Shown here piece after piece: positions 1 through 7,364 of a stretch of 49,839 bases of DNA. The translations under genes were made by a program, and so were the position numbers. The DNA lies in contig CALLLI010000066.1 in assembly GCA_938082635.1 (NCBI GenBank), forward strand, positions 1-49,839. Reading direction: 5' to 3'. Position 1 is the first letter of the stretch; each line of letters begins with the position of its first letter. The notes under the pieces were generated by a model that saw nothing but the letters and a program-made list of their open reading frames with translations, had not been told where the DNA came from and ran no database searches. This DNA comes from an uncultured Verrucomicrobiales bacterium (GTDB lineage Bacteria > Verrucomicrobiota > Verrucomicrobiia > Verrucomicrobiales > DEV007).

Positions 1-15
1 GAGGGGTGTTGGCGA

Positions 16-34
16 GCTCACCCTCAGGGTGAGC
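16..34. other. Short perfect inverted repeat downstream of pafA
   Basis: An 8-base stem (gctcaccc / gggtgagc) closes a 3-base loop. It lies about 190 bases past the pafA stop, in a gene-free margin of the window. No T-run follows on either strand, so a classical Rho-independent terminator is not shown. A partial echo of the same words (tcaccctcaagg) occurs near position 60. The rest of positions 1-219 shows nothing else that I can identify. Confidence 0.25.
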
Positions 35-219
35 GCTCAATTGGTCTAAAAGCGCACTCATCACCCTCAAGGTAAACGAGTTGTGCCGGTTCATTCAATT
101 CTCCATTCACGCTTCTAGGTTTAGCACTAGTGCAAGATTACTAGCGAAGGTATGGGCTGGGCTGGGCTCAGTTTGAATCGGGAATGGGTGGTCCTCCTGC
201 TGCTTCCGGGCTGACAGGA

Positions 220-1659
220 TCAATCGTCGTCTGGCCAGATCGCGGTGTTGTCAGTGATCCCGTCTGGGTTCTGGGTGACGCTAGGGTGAAGTTCGTAGGG
301 GTCTGATAACGTGACCATACGATCAGTCCATCTGACGCTGTCCCAGTCGATGATGTAGCCTTCTTCCAACGGCTTGATCTGTTTCATGAAACGAGATCTT
401 GCAAGAGCACGGGTGTCTTGAGGTGGCTCTGTTAGGCAGTAATCGATGGAAGCCTCGAGATTCTGGGACCAGGGGCCGTCTTTGGCGAGAGGGTGCGCGA
501 GGCTGCGTTCTGGAGAGATGTGGTGGTATTCCAAGTCCTGGGCTTGGAGCCAGTCGTTGTGGAGGTCGATCCCTTCGGCTTCACAGAAGTGCTGGAAGAG
601 GTAGCGCTTGGTGACCCAATCGAGGATGCCGACCATGCCCGTAGGGTCATTGCTGGCAAAGGCGTTGTTGGCTTGTTTCCAAAGATCGAGGACGGCATCG
701 GTTTCGGTATCGCGTCCGGCGAAGTGTTGAGCGGCTCGTTCGCGGTAAAGCTCTAACACGTCGACGGCATTGCAGGTTTCGGCCGGGTTCATGAAGACTT
801 GCCAGGGGCCTTCGGCTTGGTAGGACATCTGCTTGAGCGTGCTGACGGGTTCGTGCAGGCGCAGCTTTGGTAGTTGGTCGAGCTCTAACAGGTCGAGGAT
901 GAGAGAGGTGGTGCCGATTTTTAGGAAGGCGGCTCCGGGGAGGACATTGGTATCGCCATGGAGGAGGTGGAGACGCCGATAGAGGGACGGATCGGCGAGG
1001 GGTTCGTCGCGCGTGTTGATGATGGCGCGGTTTCCCTGAACCCATCGGAAGAAGTCGTTCTCGACGTAGTCAGCTCGTTGGGTGATTTGAAAGCCATCGA
1101 AATTCTCTAACAGAGGCTTAGGTTCTTGGCGCATGAGTTGCTTCTGCGTCTCGAGTCCGCCGACTCGGCCGGCCCCTGTGTAGAGGCTGCGTAGGGTTAG
1201 AAAGGTGAGTAGAGAGAAGATGGCCTCGTCCGAGGAGACGGCGTGGCGATCGAGCGAGTAGTTCTCATGGCAACCGAAGGTGGCGCCCGTGTAGTGATCG
1301 ATGTTATTGCGAATGAGGCTGACAGAATCCTCAAGCTCCAATTCATGAAGCGCCTGGGTGAGCAGGCGATCATTGGCCCGGTCATAGTGGACGATTTCTA
1401 GGAAACTGGTGCACTCAGGGGTGCACATTTCCAAATGGCCCATGTCTTCATAGACGCGCCCACCATTGAAGAGAAAGCCGCCGTTGCCGGGTGGTTCATC
1501 CCAGTCGCGGCGGTGCGTGTCGATCAGGCCATGGCGTCGGTTCTCAAAGAACCAATCGCGCAATTTGCCGATCACGTGATGCATCGGTAGGTCATCCTCG
1601 ACCAGGCAACCGTACTCGGTTTCCAGGCCAATGAGTCGGCGACGTACGGTGTTTGCCAT
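220..1659 (-). CDS. pafA: PafA-type UBact/Pup ligase
   Basis: This is a 479-residue member of the Pup-ligase (PafA/Dop) family. These enzymes belong to the glutamine-synthetase-like carboxylate-amine ligases and join the C-terminal Glu of the tag to substrate lysines using ATP. Visible signatures are LIGLETEYG at residues 9-17, the acidic pocket with Asp72 in VYEDMGHLEMCTPEC, NNID followed by GCHENY, INTRDEPLAD and the C-terminal DWDSVRW. The C-terminal part and the absence of the long Dop-type insertion (RWDY...DARGF) mark it as ligase rather than depupylase. The usual HPEY after the catalytic Asp is HLEM here, a divergence from actinobacterial PafA. It lies 51 bases downstream of two paralogous hypothetical genes. 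A CYTH gene on the opposite strand separates it from dop-UBact-prcBA. Confidence 0.9.
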   Translation of the reverse strand: MANTVRRRLIGLETEYGCLVEDDLPMHHVIGKLRDWFFENRRHGLIDTHRRDWDEPPGNGGFLFNGGRVYEDMGHLEMCTPECTSFLEIVHYDRANDRLLTQALHELELEDSVSLIRNNIDHYTGATFGCHENYSLDRHAVSSDEAIFSLLTFLTLRSLYTGAGRVGGLETQKQLMRQEPKPLLENFDGFQITQRADYVENDFFRWVQGNRAIINTRDEPLADPSLYRRLHLLHGDTNVLPGAAFLKIGTTSLILDLLELDQLPKLRLHEPVSTLKQMSYQAEGPWQVFMNPAETCNAVDVLELYRERAAQHFAGRDTETDAVLDLWKQANNAFASNDPTGMVGILDWVTKRYLFQHFCEAEGIDLHNDWLQAQDLEYHHISPERSLAHPLAKDGPWSQNLEASIDYCLTEPPQDTRALARSRFMKQIKPLEEGYIIDWDSVRWTDRMVTLSDPYELHPSVTQNPDGITDNTAIWPDDD

Positions 1660-1710
1660 GGGTTCGAGCTACATTCTAAGGCAGGTGGAGATGCCAAGCA
1701 AGGTGGCCTT

Positions 1711-2634
1711 CTAATGGTCGAGCAAATGGCCAATGCCTGTGTCAGCCTCGATCCAGGCTAAGCGTTTGCGGCTCGATTCTTCAAAGATAGCATAGCGCTC
1801 TGGTCCGAGCACGTTCTGGATCGACTCTGGTGCCGATGATTCTAACGAACCGACGATGGCGCGCATCTCTTCAGCGCTCATGGTGAGTCCACCAATGTTT
1901 CGTAGCATGTGGGCGTAGGGGCTGCTGCGCAGTTGGTACTCGGCGATCTCGACTTCGGCATTGGGGTGGGCTTCGGCTAGACCTTTTATCTGTTGCTCGC
2001 GGAGTGCTTCGACGGTGGAGCGAAGTTCATCGGAGTTTGGAGGTTCGGCTAGGGCGCGTAGCTGTTCTACTTCAGCACGGCGCTCGTCTCGGAGTTGTTG
2101 AAAGCGCTTTGCTAGCGTTGGGTAGATCGGGGTGTGGGTTTCTTCATCCAGCCAGGGACGGTTTGATGGGAGGTCTTGGAAGTGTCGTCTCTCTCCCTTA
2201 TCGGTGGGTCCGAAGAGCCGCATGAGCCGCACTTCATGCGCTTCCTCGAGGGCGCTCAGATCGCGGGACTCTGGACGCAGGGAGTCCCATTCTGGAGGTG
2301 GTGACCACGCCATCTGCGCAGCAATCATCGGAAGGTAGGCCGCCGTCATCTCGCGACGCGCTTCACGCTGGACCTCTGGAGCTAACAGATCGGCGATACG
2401 TTGGTCTGAGCAACCTGCCTTCTTTAAGTTACCCGCCATGCTTTCATAGTTAGCCGTTTCGATCGATGCCCACGTGAGGGTGGGTGGGGTCTCTTGCGGC
2501 TGAGGGCTTACTTCTGCGGTGGTATGCTGTTCTCCCTCATGCTTGTCTTGATAGAATATCGGAACTGAGGCGACGTAGGCCATGAGCCAGTTTGCGCCAA
2601 GAGAAAGTGATAGAAGATAGTGCTTTCCCTTCAT
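1711..2634 (-). CDS. Membrane-anchored hypothetical protein, paralog B
   Basis: This 307-residue protein has an N-terminal hydrophobic segment (about residues 5-25) that would act as a signal anchor, then a charged helical body. It is not a family I can name. A segment near residues 53-90 (WASIETANYESMAGNLKKAG, then Cys) matches the upstream neighbour's WSRVET...LATNLRRIGCPE in spacing and key residues. Both also have a late 'AEE' helix and a similar C-terminal helix, so the two are probably paralogs. The start codon overlaps the upstream stop as ATGA, which implies translational coupling. pafA follows 51 bases downstream on the same strand, so the pair may be cotranscribed with the ligase. 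No enzymatic motif is visible. Confidence 0.65.
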   Translation of the reverse strand: MKGKHYLLSLSLGANWLMAYVASVPIFYQDKHEGEQHTTAEVSPQPQETPPTLTWASIETANYESMAGNLKKAGCSDQRIADLLAPEVQREARREMTAAYLPMIAAQMAWSPPPEWDSLRPESRDLSALEEAHEVRLMRLFGPTDKGERRHFQDLPSNRPWLDEETHTPIYPTLAKRFQQLRDERRAEVEQLRALAEPPNSDELRSTVEALREQQIKGLAEAHPNAEVEIAEYQLRSSPYAHMLRNIGGLTMSAEEMRAIVGSLESSAPESIQNVLGPERYAIFEESSRKRLAWIEADTGIGHLLDH

Positions 2635-3569
2635 GGTGCTGATGGGAAGACCGCATTCTCGAGTGAGCGCTCTTGGTTAAACTTCCGGTAGTGTTCGAGG
2701 ACATCCTCTCCGAAGACTTCCCGCAGTTGGTTTTCGCTCTCTTGTCGGAAGCCGTCATCCCGAGCGGACTCCAAAGGCAGCTGGAAGAAGTGGTGCTTCA
2801 TGAAATCTGGGGGCATGAGAATCTTCATCATCGTTTGCTTCTCTTCGGCGTTCAGTTTCACGCCAAATTGCTGCTCTGAATTCCATACGTCGAAGAGTTG
2901 AAATTGAAAGATGAATGTTTCTGTTAGGAAGCGTTCTTGGGCACTGACGACCTGACTCATGTCGGTATCGTACTCGGCGTAGAGGGCTTCCCGTCTCAAG
3001 CCTTGCAGTGGTAGTCTCTCGAGTTCTCTCGATTGGTCGCGTGCGTGGGTGAAGATGGGAACGACGCGTTCGAACGCCTCGGGACTGAGATAGCCGAAAG
3101 ACAAAGCACGGTAGAATACCATCTTGCGCCCAGGCCAGTTTTTCTCTGGTGCGTTTGGAGTGCCAATTGTGGCCGCGAGTTCATCTCGGCGGGCTTGGTT
3201 GAGGTCCAGTAAGGCCAAACGATAGGCCTGCTTTTGAGCGTTGCGGTCATCCGCGGTCGACCAGAACTTAGCGGGTGTTTGGAGTTTTTGCGCAGGTTTC
3301 TGATAGCTTCGGTTTATAGTCGCTGCTTGGGCATTGCGAATCAGGTGCTCGGGGCAACCGATACGGCGCAGATTGGTCGCGAGGTCTTCAGGCGAGGAGG
3401 TTTCAACCCGTGACCATTGCGTCGCGGGCTGAGTTTTGAGATTTCCGAGGATAGAAACTGACGGTGGGGAAGGGGGATTCTCTTCGGTCGGTTTCGCGCG
3501 AGATCCGAGTAGGTGCCATCCTAACAGAGCATTGCCAAGCAATGAGAGTGTAAGAATGTACCGGAACAC
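2631..3569 (-). CDS. Membrane-anchored hypothetical protein, paralog A
   Basis: The 312-residue protein starts at a GTG and has an N-terminal hydrophobic stretch (about residues 4-22), then a Pro/Ser-rich linker and a largely helical, charged domain. The motif WSRVETSSPEDLATNLRRIG followed by CPE is shared in pattern with the next gene downstream, which suggests tandem duplication. The stop codon overlaps the next start (ATGA). It is the first gene of the run leading into pafA and is divergent from the CYTH gene at 3663. I see no metal-binding or catalytic signature. The function is unknown; linkage to the UBact ligase is the only functional hint. Confidence 0.65.
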   Translation of the reverse strand: MFRYILTLSLLGNALLGWHLLGSRAKPTEENPPSPPSVSILGNLKTQPATQWSRVETSSPEDLATNLRRIGCPEHLIRNAQAATINRSYQKPAQKLQTPAKFWSTADDRNAQKQAYRLALLDLNQARRDELAATIGTPNAPEKNWPGRKMVFYRALSFGYLSPEAFERVVPIFTHARDQSRELERLPLQGLRREALYAEYDTDMSQVVSAQERFLTETFIFQFQLFDVWNSEQQFGVKLNAEEKQTMMKILMPPDFMKHHFFQLPLESARDDGFRQESENQLREVFGEDVLEHYRKFNQERSLENAVFPSAP

Positions 3570-3600
3570 GCTGCTATTCTTTGCGAATCTCGTGAACTGG

Positions 3601-3649
3601 GCAAGAGTGATCTTGCGTTTGGTGCCTTGATCAATGTGGTGTCGACACC
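3601..3649. promoter_or_regulatory. Cluster of palindromes in the divergent promoter region
   Basis: The 93-base gap between paralog A and the CYTH gene holds three dyads in 49 bases. They are a hairpin gcaaga-gtga-tcttgc (3601-3616), ttgatcaa (3627-3634) and a 12-base perfect palindrome ggtgtcgacacc (3638-3649). The last sits just upstream of the CYTH ribosome-binding site (aggag at 3652-3656). A 12-base palindrome overlapping a divergent promoter could be an operator, but this is inference from symmetry only. Confidence 0.3.
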
Positions 3650-3662
3650 GTAGGAGTAGAGA

Positions 3663-4124
3663 ATGGGTATTGAGATCGAGAGGAAGTTTCTAGTGCGCGG
3701 AGCCATTCCTGAAGGTGGGTGTTCTCGGATTGTGCAGGCCTACCTTTGTCTGGATCCAGAGCGGACGGTGCGGATAAGGATCGACTCGGAGAGTGCGTTT
3801 ATCACGGTGAAAGGAGCGACTGTTGGTGCCTCACGATCTGAGTTCGAGTATGCGATCCCTATTGAGGATGCGGCTGAGTTGTTGAAGCTCTGCGTGGGAA
3901 AGCCAATCGAGAAGGTGCGCCATCGTGTGGCGATGGGCCCACACCTTTGGGAAATCGATGTCTTTGGTGGTGCGAACGCGGGCTTGGTCGTAGCGGAGAT
4001 CGAGCTGGCTTCGGAGTCCGAGATGTTCGATCGCCCAGGATGGCTGGGTGAGGAGGTCACCTCGGACAGTCGGTATCTAAACGCGTGCCTCGCCCAGAAC
4101 CCTTACGAATCGTGGGGATCCTAA
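3663..4124 (+). CDS. CYTH domain protein (inorganic triphosphatase-like)
   Basis: This is a 153-residue single-domain CYTH protein of the triphosphate tunnel metalloenzyme superfamily. It shows the diagnostic EIERKF at residues 4-9, a charged strand RTVRIRI, TVKG, SEFEY, the EKVRHRV strand and the acidic WEIDVF...VAEIEL strands that line the tunnel. Small bacterial members hydrolyse inorganic triphosphate; the substrate here is inferred from family. An AGGAG site lies 6 bases before the ATG. Its stop is one base from the prcA stop on the other strand, so the two genes are tightly convergent. It splits pafA and its two companions from the rest of the proteasome operon. Confidence 0.85.
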   Translation: MGIEIERKFLVRGAIPEGGCSRIVQAYLCLDPERTVRIRIDSESAFITVKGATVGASRSEFEYAIPIEDAAELLKLCVGKPIEKVRHRVAMGPHLWEIDVFGGANAGLVVAEIELASESEMFDRPGWLGEEVTSDSRYLNACLAQNPYESWGS

Positions 4125-4125
4125 T

Positions 4126-4842
4126 TTAGGCGTCGCCGGCGAGGGCTTGGTATTTGACTTTGTGTGGTGTTTTGCGATCTAACAATGCCATTTCTAAGAC
4201 GCGTCCACCGAGGTCGACGGTGTCGAGCTGGGCGGATTTGGTCGAGTTGCCGATGCGCTCGCCGTTGGCCATGGCTTGCCACATGGCTAACAGGAGTCCT
4301 AAGACACGATTGCGGTTGGAGTGTGGCTTGAGGCGTTGTCGCAGCCAGTCCTTGGCTTGGGTGGCGGCGGCGGTGTTGGACGAGACGACGGCGAGGCCAT
4401 CGTGAACGACGCCGAAGTTGCCATCATGGGTGAACTCCATGAGAATATCGTCTTCTGGGGTCTCGCCGACTTCGGTAAACACGCCTTCAACGATGAGTGG
4501 TGGTTGGAAGACACTCTCGAAGCTGGTCTTGAGCGCGGGACTGAGTGAGTAGCTCATGAGGCGTCGCATGGTGACGTCTTGAGGCGAGCGGTTGAAACCC
4601 TCCAGATGTGCGGCTTCGATGGCGGTTTGGCGGATCTTCTCGATATCGACCGGGTTGCCGAGTGCGGCCAGGGCGTGCCTGTCATAGATCTCAAAGATCT
4701 TCGATTGTCCCAGGCCGACGCCGACTAGCAAGATCCCTTCTGGTCGAGAGAGGGCGAAGACGGGAGTCGCGTGGGAGAGTTGATCGTGGACATACTCGCC
4801 GCGGTCACGAATGGCTTCGAGCCATTGGAAGAGTTCGCTCAT
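4126..4842 (-). CDS. prcA: Proteasome alpha subunit
   Basis: This is the 238-residue alpha-type 20S proteasome subunit, which forms the outer heptameric rings and gate and has no protease activity itself. It aligns with actinobacterial PrcA through RGEYVHDQLSHATPVFAL, KIFEIYDRHALAALGNPVDI, the AAHLEGFNRSPQDVT helix and LSPALK. I chose the ATG at 4842 rather than the one 24 bases earlier. It overlaps the prcB stop as ATGA and has AAAGGAG 8 bases upstream, whereas the longer start would lie inside prcB without such a site. It is the last gene of the sigma-dop-UBact-prcB-prcA run. The C-terminal tail ends LAGDA. Confidence 0.93.
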   Translation of the reverse strand: MSELFQWLEAIRDRGEYVHDQLSHATPVFALSRPEGILLVGVGLGQSKIFEIYDRHALAALGNPVDIEKIRQTAIEAAHLEGFNRSPQDVTMRRLMSYSLSPALKTSFESVFQPPLIVEGVFTEVGETPEDDILMEFTHDGNFGVVHDGLAVVSSNTAAATQAKDWLRQRLKPHSNRNRVLGLLLAMWQAMANGERIGNSTKSAQLDTVDLGGRVLEMALLDRKTPHKVKYQALAGDA

Positions 4843-5639
4843 GCTTTCTTCTCCTTTCCCCACCATTGGGCTTGTTCTTCATCGGTGATCTTGCGCACTT
4901 CGCCTGGACTTAGGCTGTAGACGGAAGCGTAGCGATTCACTCTGGGATCGACTCCTCCTGTGGCAGAGTCAAACTGTGCTGCGGTGGTGAGCAAGCGCAG
5001 CGCAAAGGTGGTGGCTTGTTTCAAATCCATGGCGTGCGGAGCCGGGCTGCCCCAGCGTTCTTGGAAGGCGAGGATGCTCTTTACATTTCCAGAACCGGAG
5101 CCTGAGGAGGCGAAGTTCGCGGTCTCGAATTGCGCGCCTAATGGATCGTAGAAGTGGATGGTGGGAGCGGGCTTGGGCAAGGAGTAGTCCACTCCTGCGA
5201 AGATCGGAACGACCGTGCCGATGCCTTGCATGACCATTGGGATGTTCTCTTTAAGTAACTGTGAGAGCGCTCTGGTCTTGGCTTGCAAACTCATGGTCTG
5301 CAATTGGCTCCGCCGGTAGAACTCAAAGCTCGTTTCTAACGTTCGCGCCATTTCCAAAGCCACGGCGGGCGAGCCGGCGATCGCCATTAGAGAATCGCTA
5401 TCGAGCGGGAGAATCTTTTCGACGCGGTCTGAGAAGATCAGATTGTCTGCGGTGGCGCGGTGATCACCGGCCATGAGGACGCCTTTGTTATAGTGAAAGG
5501 CGAGGACCGTTGTCGCCTCGATCTGATGCCCAGCGAGCGCTTGTGGGTTGCTTGCTAGGACGCGAGAGAGAGGATGTTCGGGAAGTAGACTGAGGAAGTC
5601 TCCATCCATCCGTGGTTGGGGTGCGGTTGAGGGATTCAT
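4839..5639 (-). CDS. prcB: Proteasome beta subunit (catalytic)
   Basis: This 266-residue precursor is the catalytic beta subunit. After a roughly 42-residue propeptide the mature enzyme would begin at Thr43 (TTVLAFHYNKGVLMAGD). Counting from Thr43 as T1, Asp59 is D17 and Lys75 is K33, so the N-terminal-nucleophile triad is intact. The residue before the cleavage point is Ala rather than the usual Gly. The ATG overlaps the UBact stop (GAATGA), and a GGAG is only one base from the ATG, so initiation probably relies on coupling to UBact translation. An internal Met11 lacks any Shine-Dalgarno. prcA follows with another ATGA overlap. Confidence 0.93.
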   Translation of the reverse strand: MNPSTAPQPRMDGDFLSLLPEHPLSRVLASNPQALAGHQIEATTVLAFHYNKGVLMAGDHRATADNLIFSDRVEKILPLDSDSLMAIAGSPAVALEMARTLETSFEFYRRSQLQTMSLQAKTRALSQLLKENIPMVMQGIGTVVPIFAGVDYSLPKPAPTIHFYDPLGAQFETANFASSGSGSGNVKSILAFQERWGSPAPHAMDLKQATTFALRLLTTAAQFDSATGGVDPRVNRYASVYSLSPGEVRKITDEEQAQWWGKEKKA

Positions 5640-5818
5640 TCTCCAGTGCGCTGCCTGTAGCGTCTTGCTTGATCGGGGTCGACCTTGCGCATGCGTTTGA
5701 GCAAGTCATCGGTGTTCGGCTTCTCCACTTTGGGCGTGGAGGGTCCGTCTCCTTCGTCATCCCCACCGCCGCCTGGCACCGGTGCGGGAGGCCGCGTTCT
5801 TCTGGCTGGTTCAGGCAT
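5636..5818 (-). CDS. ubact: UBact, prokaryotic ubiquitin-like modifier
   Basis: This is a 60-residue disordered, charged small protein between dop and prcB, which is the Pup position. It begins with a Pro/Arg/Gly/Asp-rich segment and ends in a conserved-looking helix and tail (LLKRMRKVDPDQARRYRQR, then TGE). That tail fits the UBact family of Gram-negative bacteria described as a Pup-like modifier. The C-terminal residue is Glu (codon GAA), so no deamidation by Dop would be needed before ligation. Lysines at 30, 33, 41 and 45 could themselves accept tags. The final codon and stop overlap the prcB start. The ATG is 9 bases after the dop stop. Identification rests on the C-terminus plus context. 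Confidence 0.88.
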   Translation of the reverse strand: MPEPARRTRPPAPVPGGGGDDEGDGPSTPKVEKPNTDDLLKRMRKVDPDQARRYRQRTGE

Positions 5819-5827
5819 GGGAGAACT

Positions 5828-7360
5828 CTAAACGGATTTGTAGGGCTTTGCAAAGGGTAGCGGCGAAAGATCTGCCACGTGCTGGGCTCTCTCAATGATA
5901 GCGACGGCTGCCGCGACAGCCTCGGGGGCGAAGAGTCGGCGTAGGTCCAGCTCGAGTGAGGCGGTCTCGTCTCGTAGGCGCACGTGGTCCCACTGGGCGG
6001 CCTCCACGTGTTGCCCAAAGCGTTGCACACAGAGTCCACGGACATGTGCTCGCGTGTCGGTTGGTGGTGGGAAGCCGTTCTCCTGGGTGGTGATTGCTCC
6101 GGGAGGTTGCCTAAACTGGCCTTGATCGCGGAGGCCGTAGTAGAGTCCTTCACTTTCATCTAACAGATGATACGAGAGGTCCAAACTCATGAGCCAAGGA
6201 TCTACATCGCTAAGATTCTCCGCATCACGAAACTTGGAAACGATGTCGAGCTTGGCGGTCCAGTCTAACCGGTCTACGGTTGTTTCTGGTCTTGTTTCGA
6301 GATCGTCGAGGACCTTCTTCCAATCGTCTAACTGAAATCCATCTTCGGGTTCTGGAAGAGCTTCGCGGACCAAGGCGAGGTATTGGCGTTGGACTTCAAT
6401 GGCTGTTGTCGGAGAGCCATCCGTTAGATGGCAGTCCCAGGACCAGCGCGGGTCACGGGAAATCTCGCGCATGGTGCCAACAGGATCGTCGAGCTGTGGT
6501 ATGCGTGTTGGGTCAACCTTGTTGAGCATGGCCAGTACGGCAGCGGTGGTGCCGACTTTCAGGTAGGTGGCATAGGGTGACATGTTGGCATCGCCTACGA
6601 TGACATGGAAACGCCTCCAGGCGTTTGGATCGGCGTGCGGTTCGTCGCGCGTGTTGATCAGGGGCCGTTGTTGCATGGTGTCCACGCTTTCCATGACAGA
6701 GAAGAAGTCACTGCGTTGAGATATCTGAAAGCCCGGGCCGATGTAACGATCTTCGTCTTCCCAACCGAATTTGCCAGCCCCACAGAAGATCTGTCGTGTG
6801 GCGAGGAAAGCGCGCATGCCTTCACTGACGTTTTCCCAGGCGAGGTCTCGTGGGAGCAGGTAGTTCTCGTGGCAGCCATAGCTGTGCCCTTGGAAATCAG
6901 TATTGTTCTTGTAGAGGCGGACGCGTCCTTCTTCTCGATCGGTGGTCTTTGACGTCAATGCTTCAGCGCATTCCATGACGAGTCGGTCGCCTAACTGATC
7001 TTGTTTTACGAGGTCAGCAATCTGCCGGCACTCAGGCGTGCAGTACTCTGGGTGAGCGTGGTCATTGTAGAAACGAGCGCCATTTTTGAGAGCCAGGTCA
7101 CTCTTGATCTCTGAGAAACTGAGAGGGCGCGCGGCATCTTGGGCAAAGTAGTTCGCTTCATCCGTGTCTTGGCGCAACGCCTCGACCCGGAAGCCGCGTG
7201 CATCGACATGTGGATCCTCGCAAGAGTAGTCCCAGCGCATGCGTACGCCAGATTGCGTGGCCGCGCGCACGAGAGCGATGGATTCGGCAACGACATCGTA
7301 GTCAGGCCCGGGCGTTTCCCGACTGATGCCATACTCGGTTTCGATTCCGTAAAGGATCAT
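5828..7360 (-). CDS. dop: Dop-type deamidase/depupylase
   Basis: This 510-residue Pup-ligase-family protein carries Dop features. It has YGIETEYGIS at the N-terminus, the RWDYSCEDPHVDARGF insertion (about residues 42-57) leading to a flexible loop, then NGARFYNDHAHPEYCTPEC with Asp100 equivalent to the catalytic Asp of Dop. YKNNTD, GCHENY, GPGFQISQRSDF and INTRDEPHADPN follow. Dop removes the tag from substrates, and where the tag ends in Gln it also deamidates it. UBact here ends in Glu, so deconjugation and tag recycling would be its main role. The ATG lies 4 bases after the sigma-factor stop and there is no clear ribosome-binding site, which suggests coupling. UBact follows 9 bases later. 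Confidence 0.92.
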   Translation of the reverse strand: MILYGIETEYGISRETPGPDYDVVAESIALVRAATQSGVRMRWDYSCEDPHVDARGFRVEALRQDTDEANYFAQDAARPLSFSEIKSDLALKNGARFYNDHAHPEYCTPECRQIADLVKQDQLGDRLVMECAEALTSKTTDREEGRVRLYKNNTDFQGHSYGCHENYLLPRDLAWENVSEGMRAFLATRQIFCGAGKFGWEDEDRYIGPGFQISQRSDFFSVMESVDTMQQRPLINTRDEPHADPNAWRRFHVIVGDANMSPYATYLKVGTTAAVLAMLNKVDPTRIPQLDDPVGTMREISRDPRWSWDCHLTDGSPTTAIEVQRQYLALVREALPEPEDGFQLDDWKKVLDDLETRPETTVDRLDWTAKLDIVSKFRDAENLSDVDPWLMSLDLSYHLLDESEGLYYGLRDQGQFRQPPGAITTQENGFPPPTDTRAHVRGLCVQRFGQHVEAAQWDHVRLRDETASLELDLRRLFAPEAVAAAVAIIERAQHVADLSPLPFAKPYKSV

Positions 7361-7364
7361 GGCT

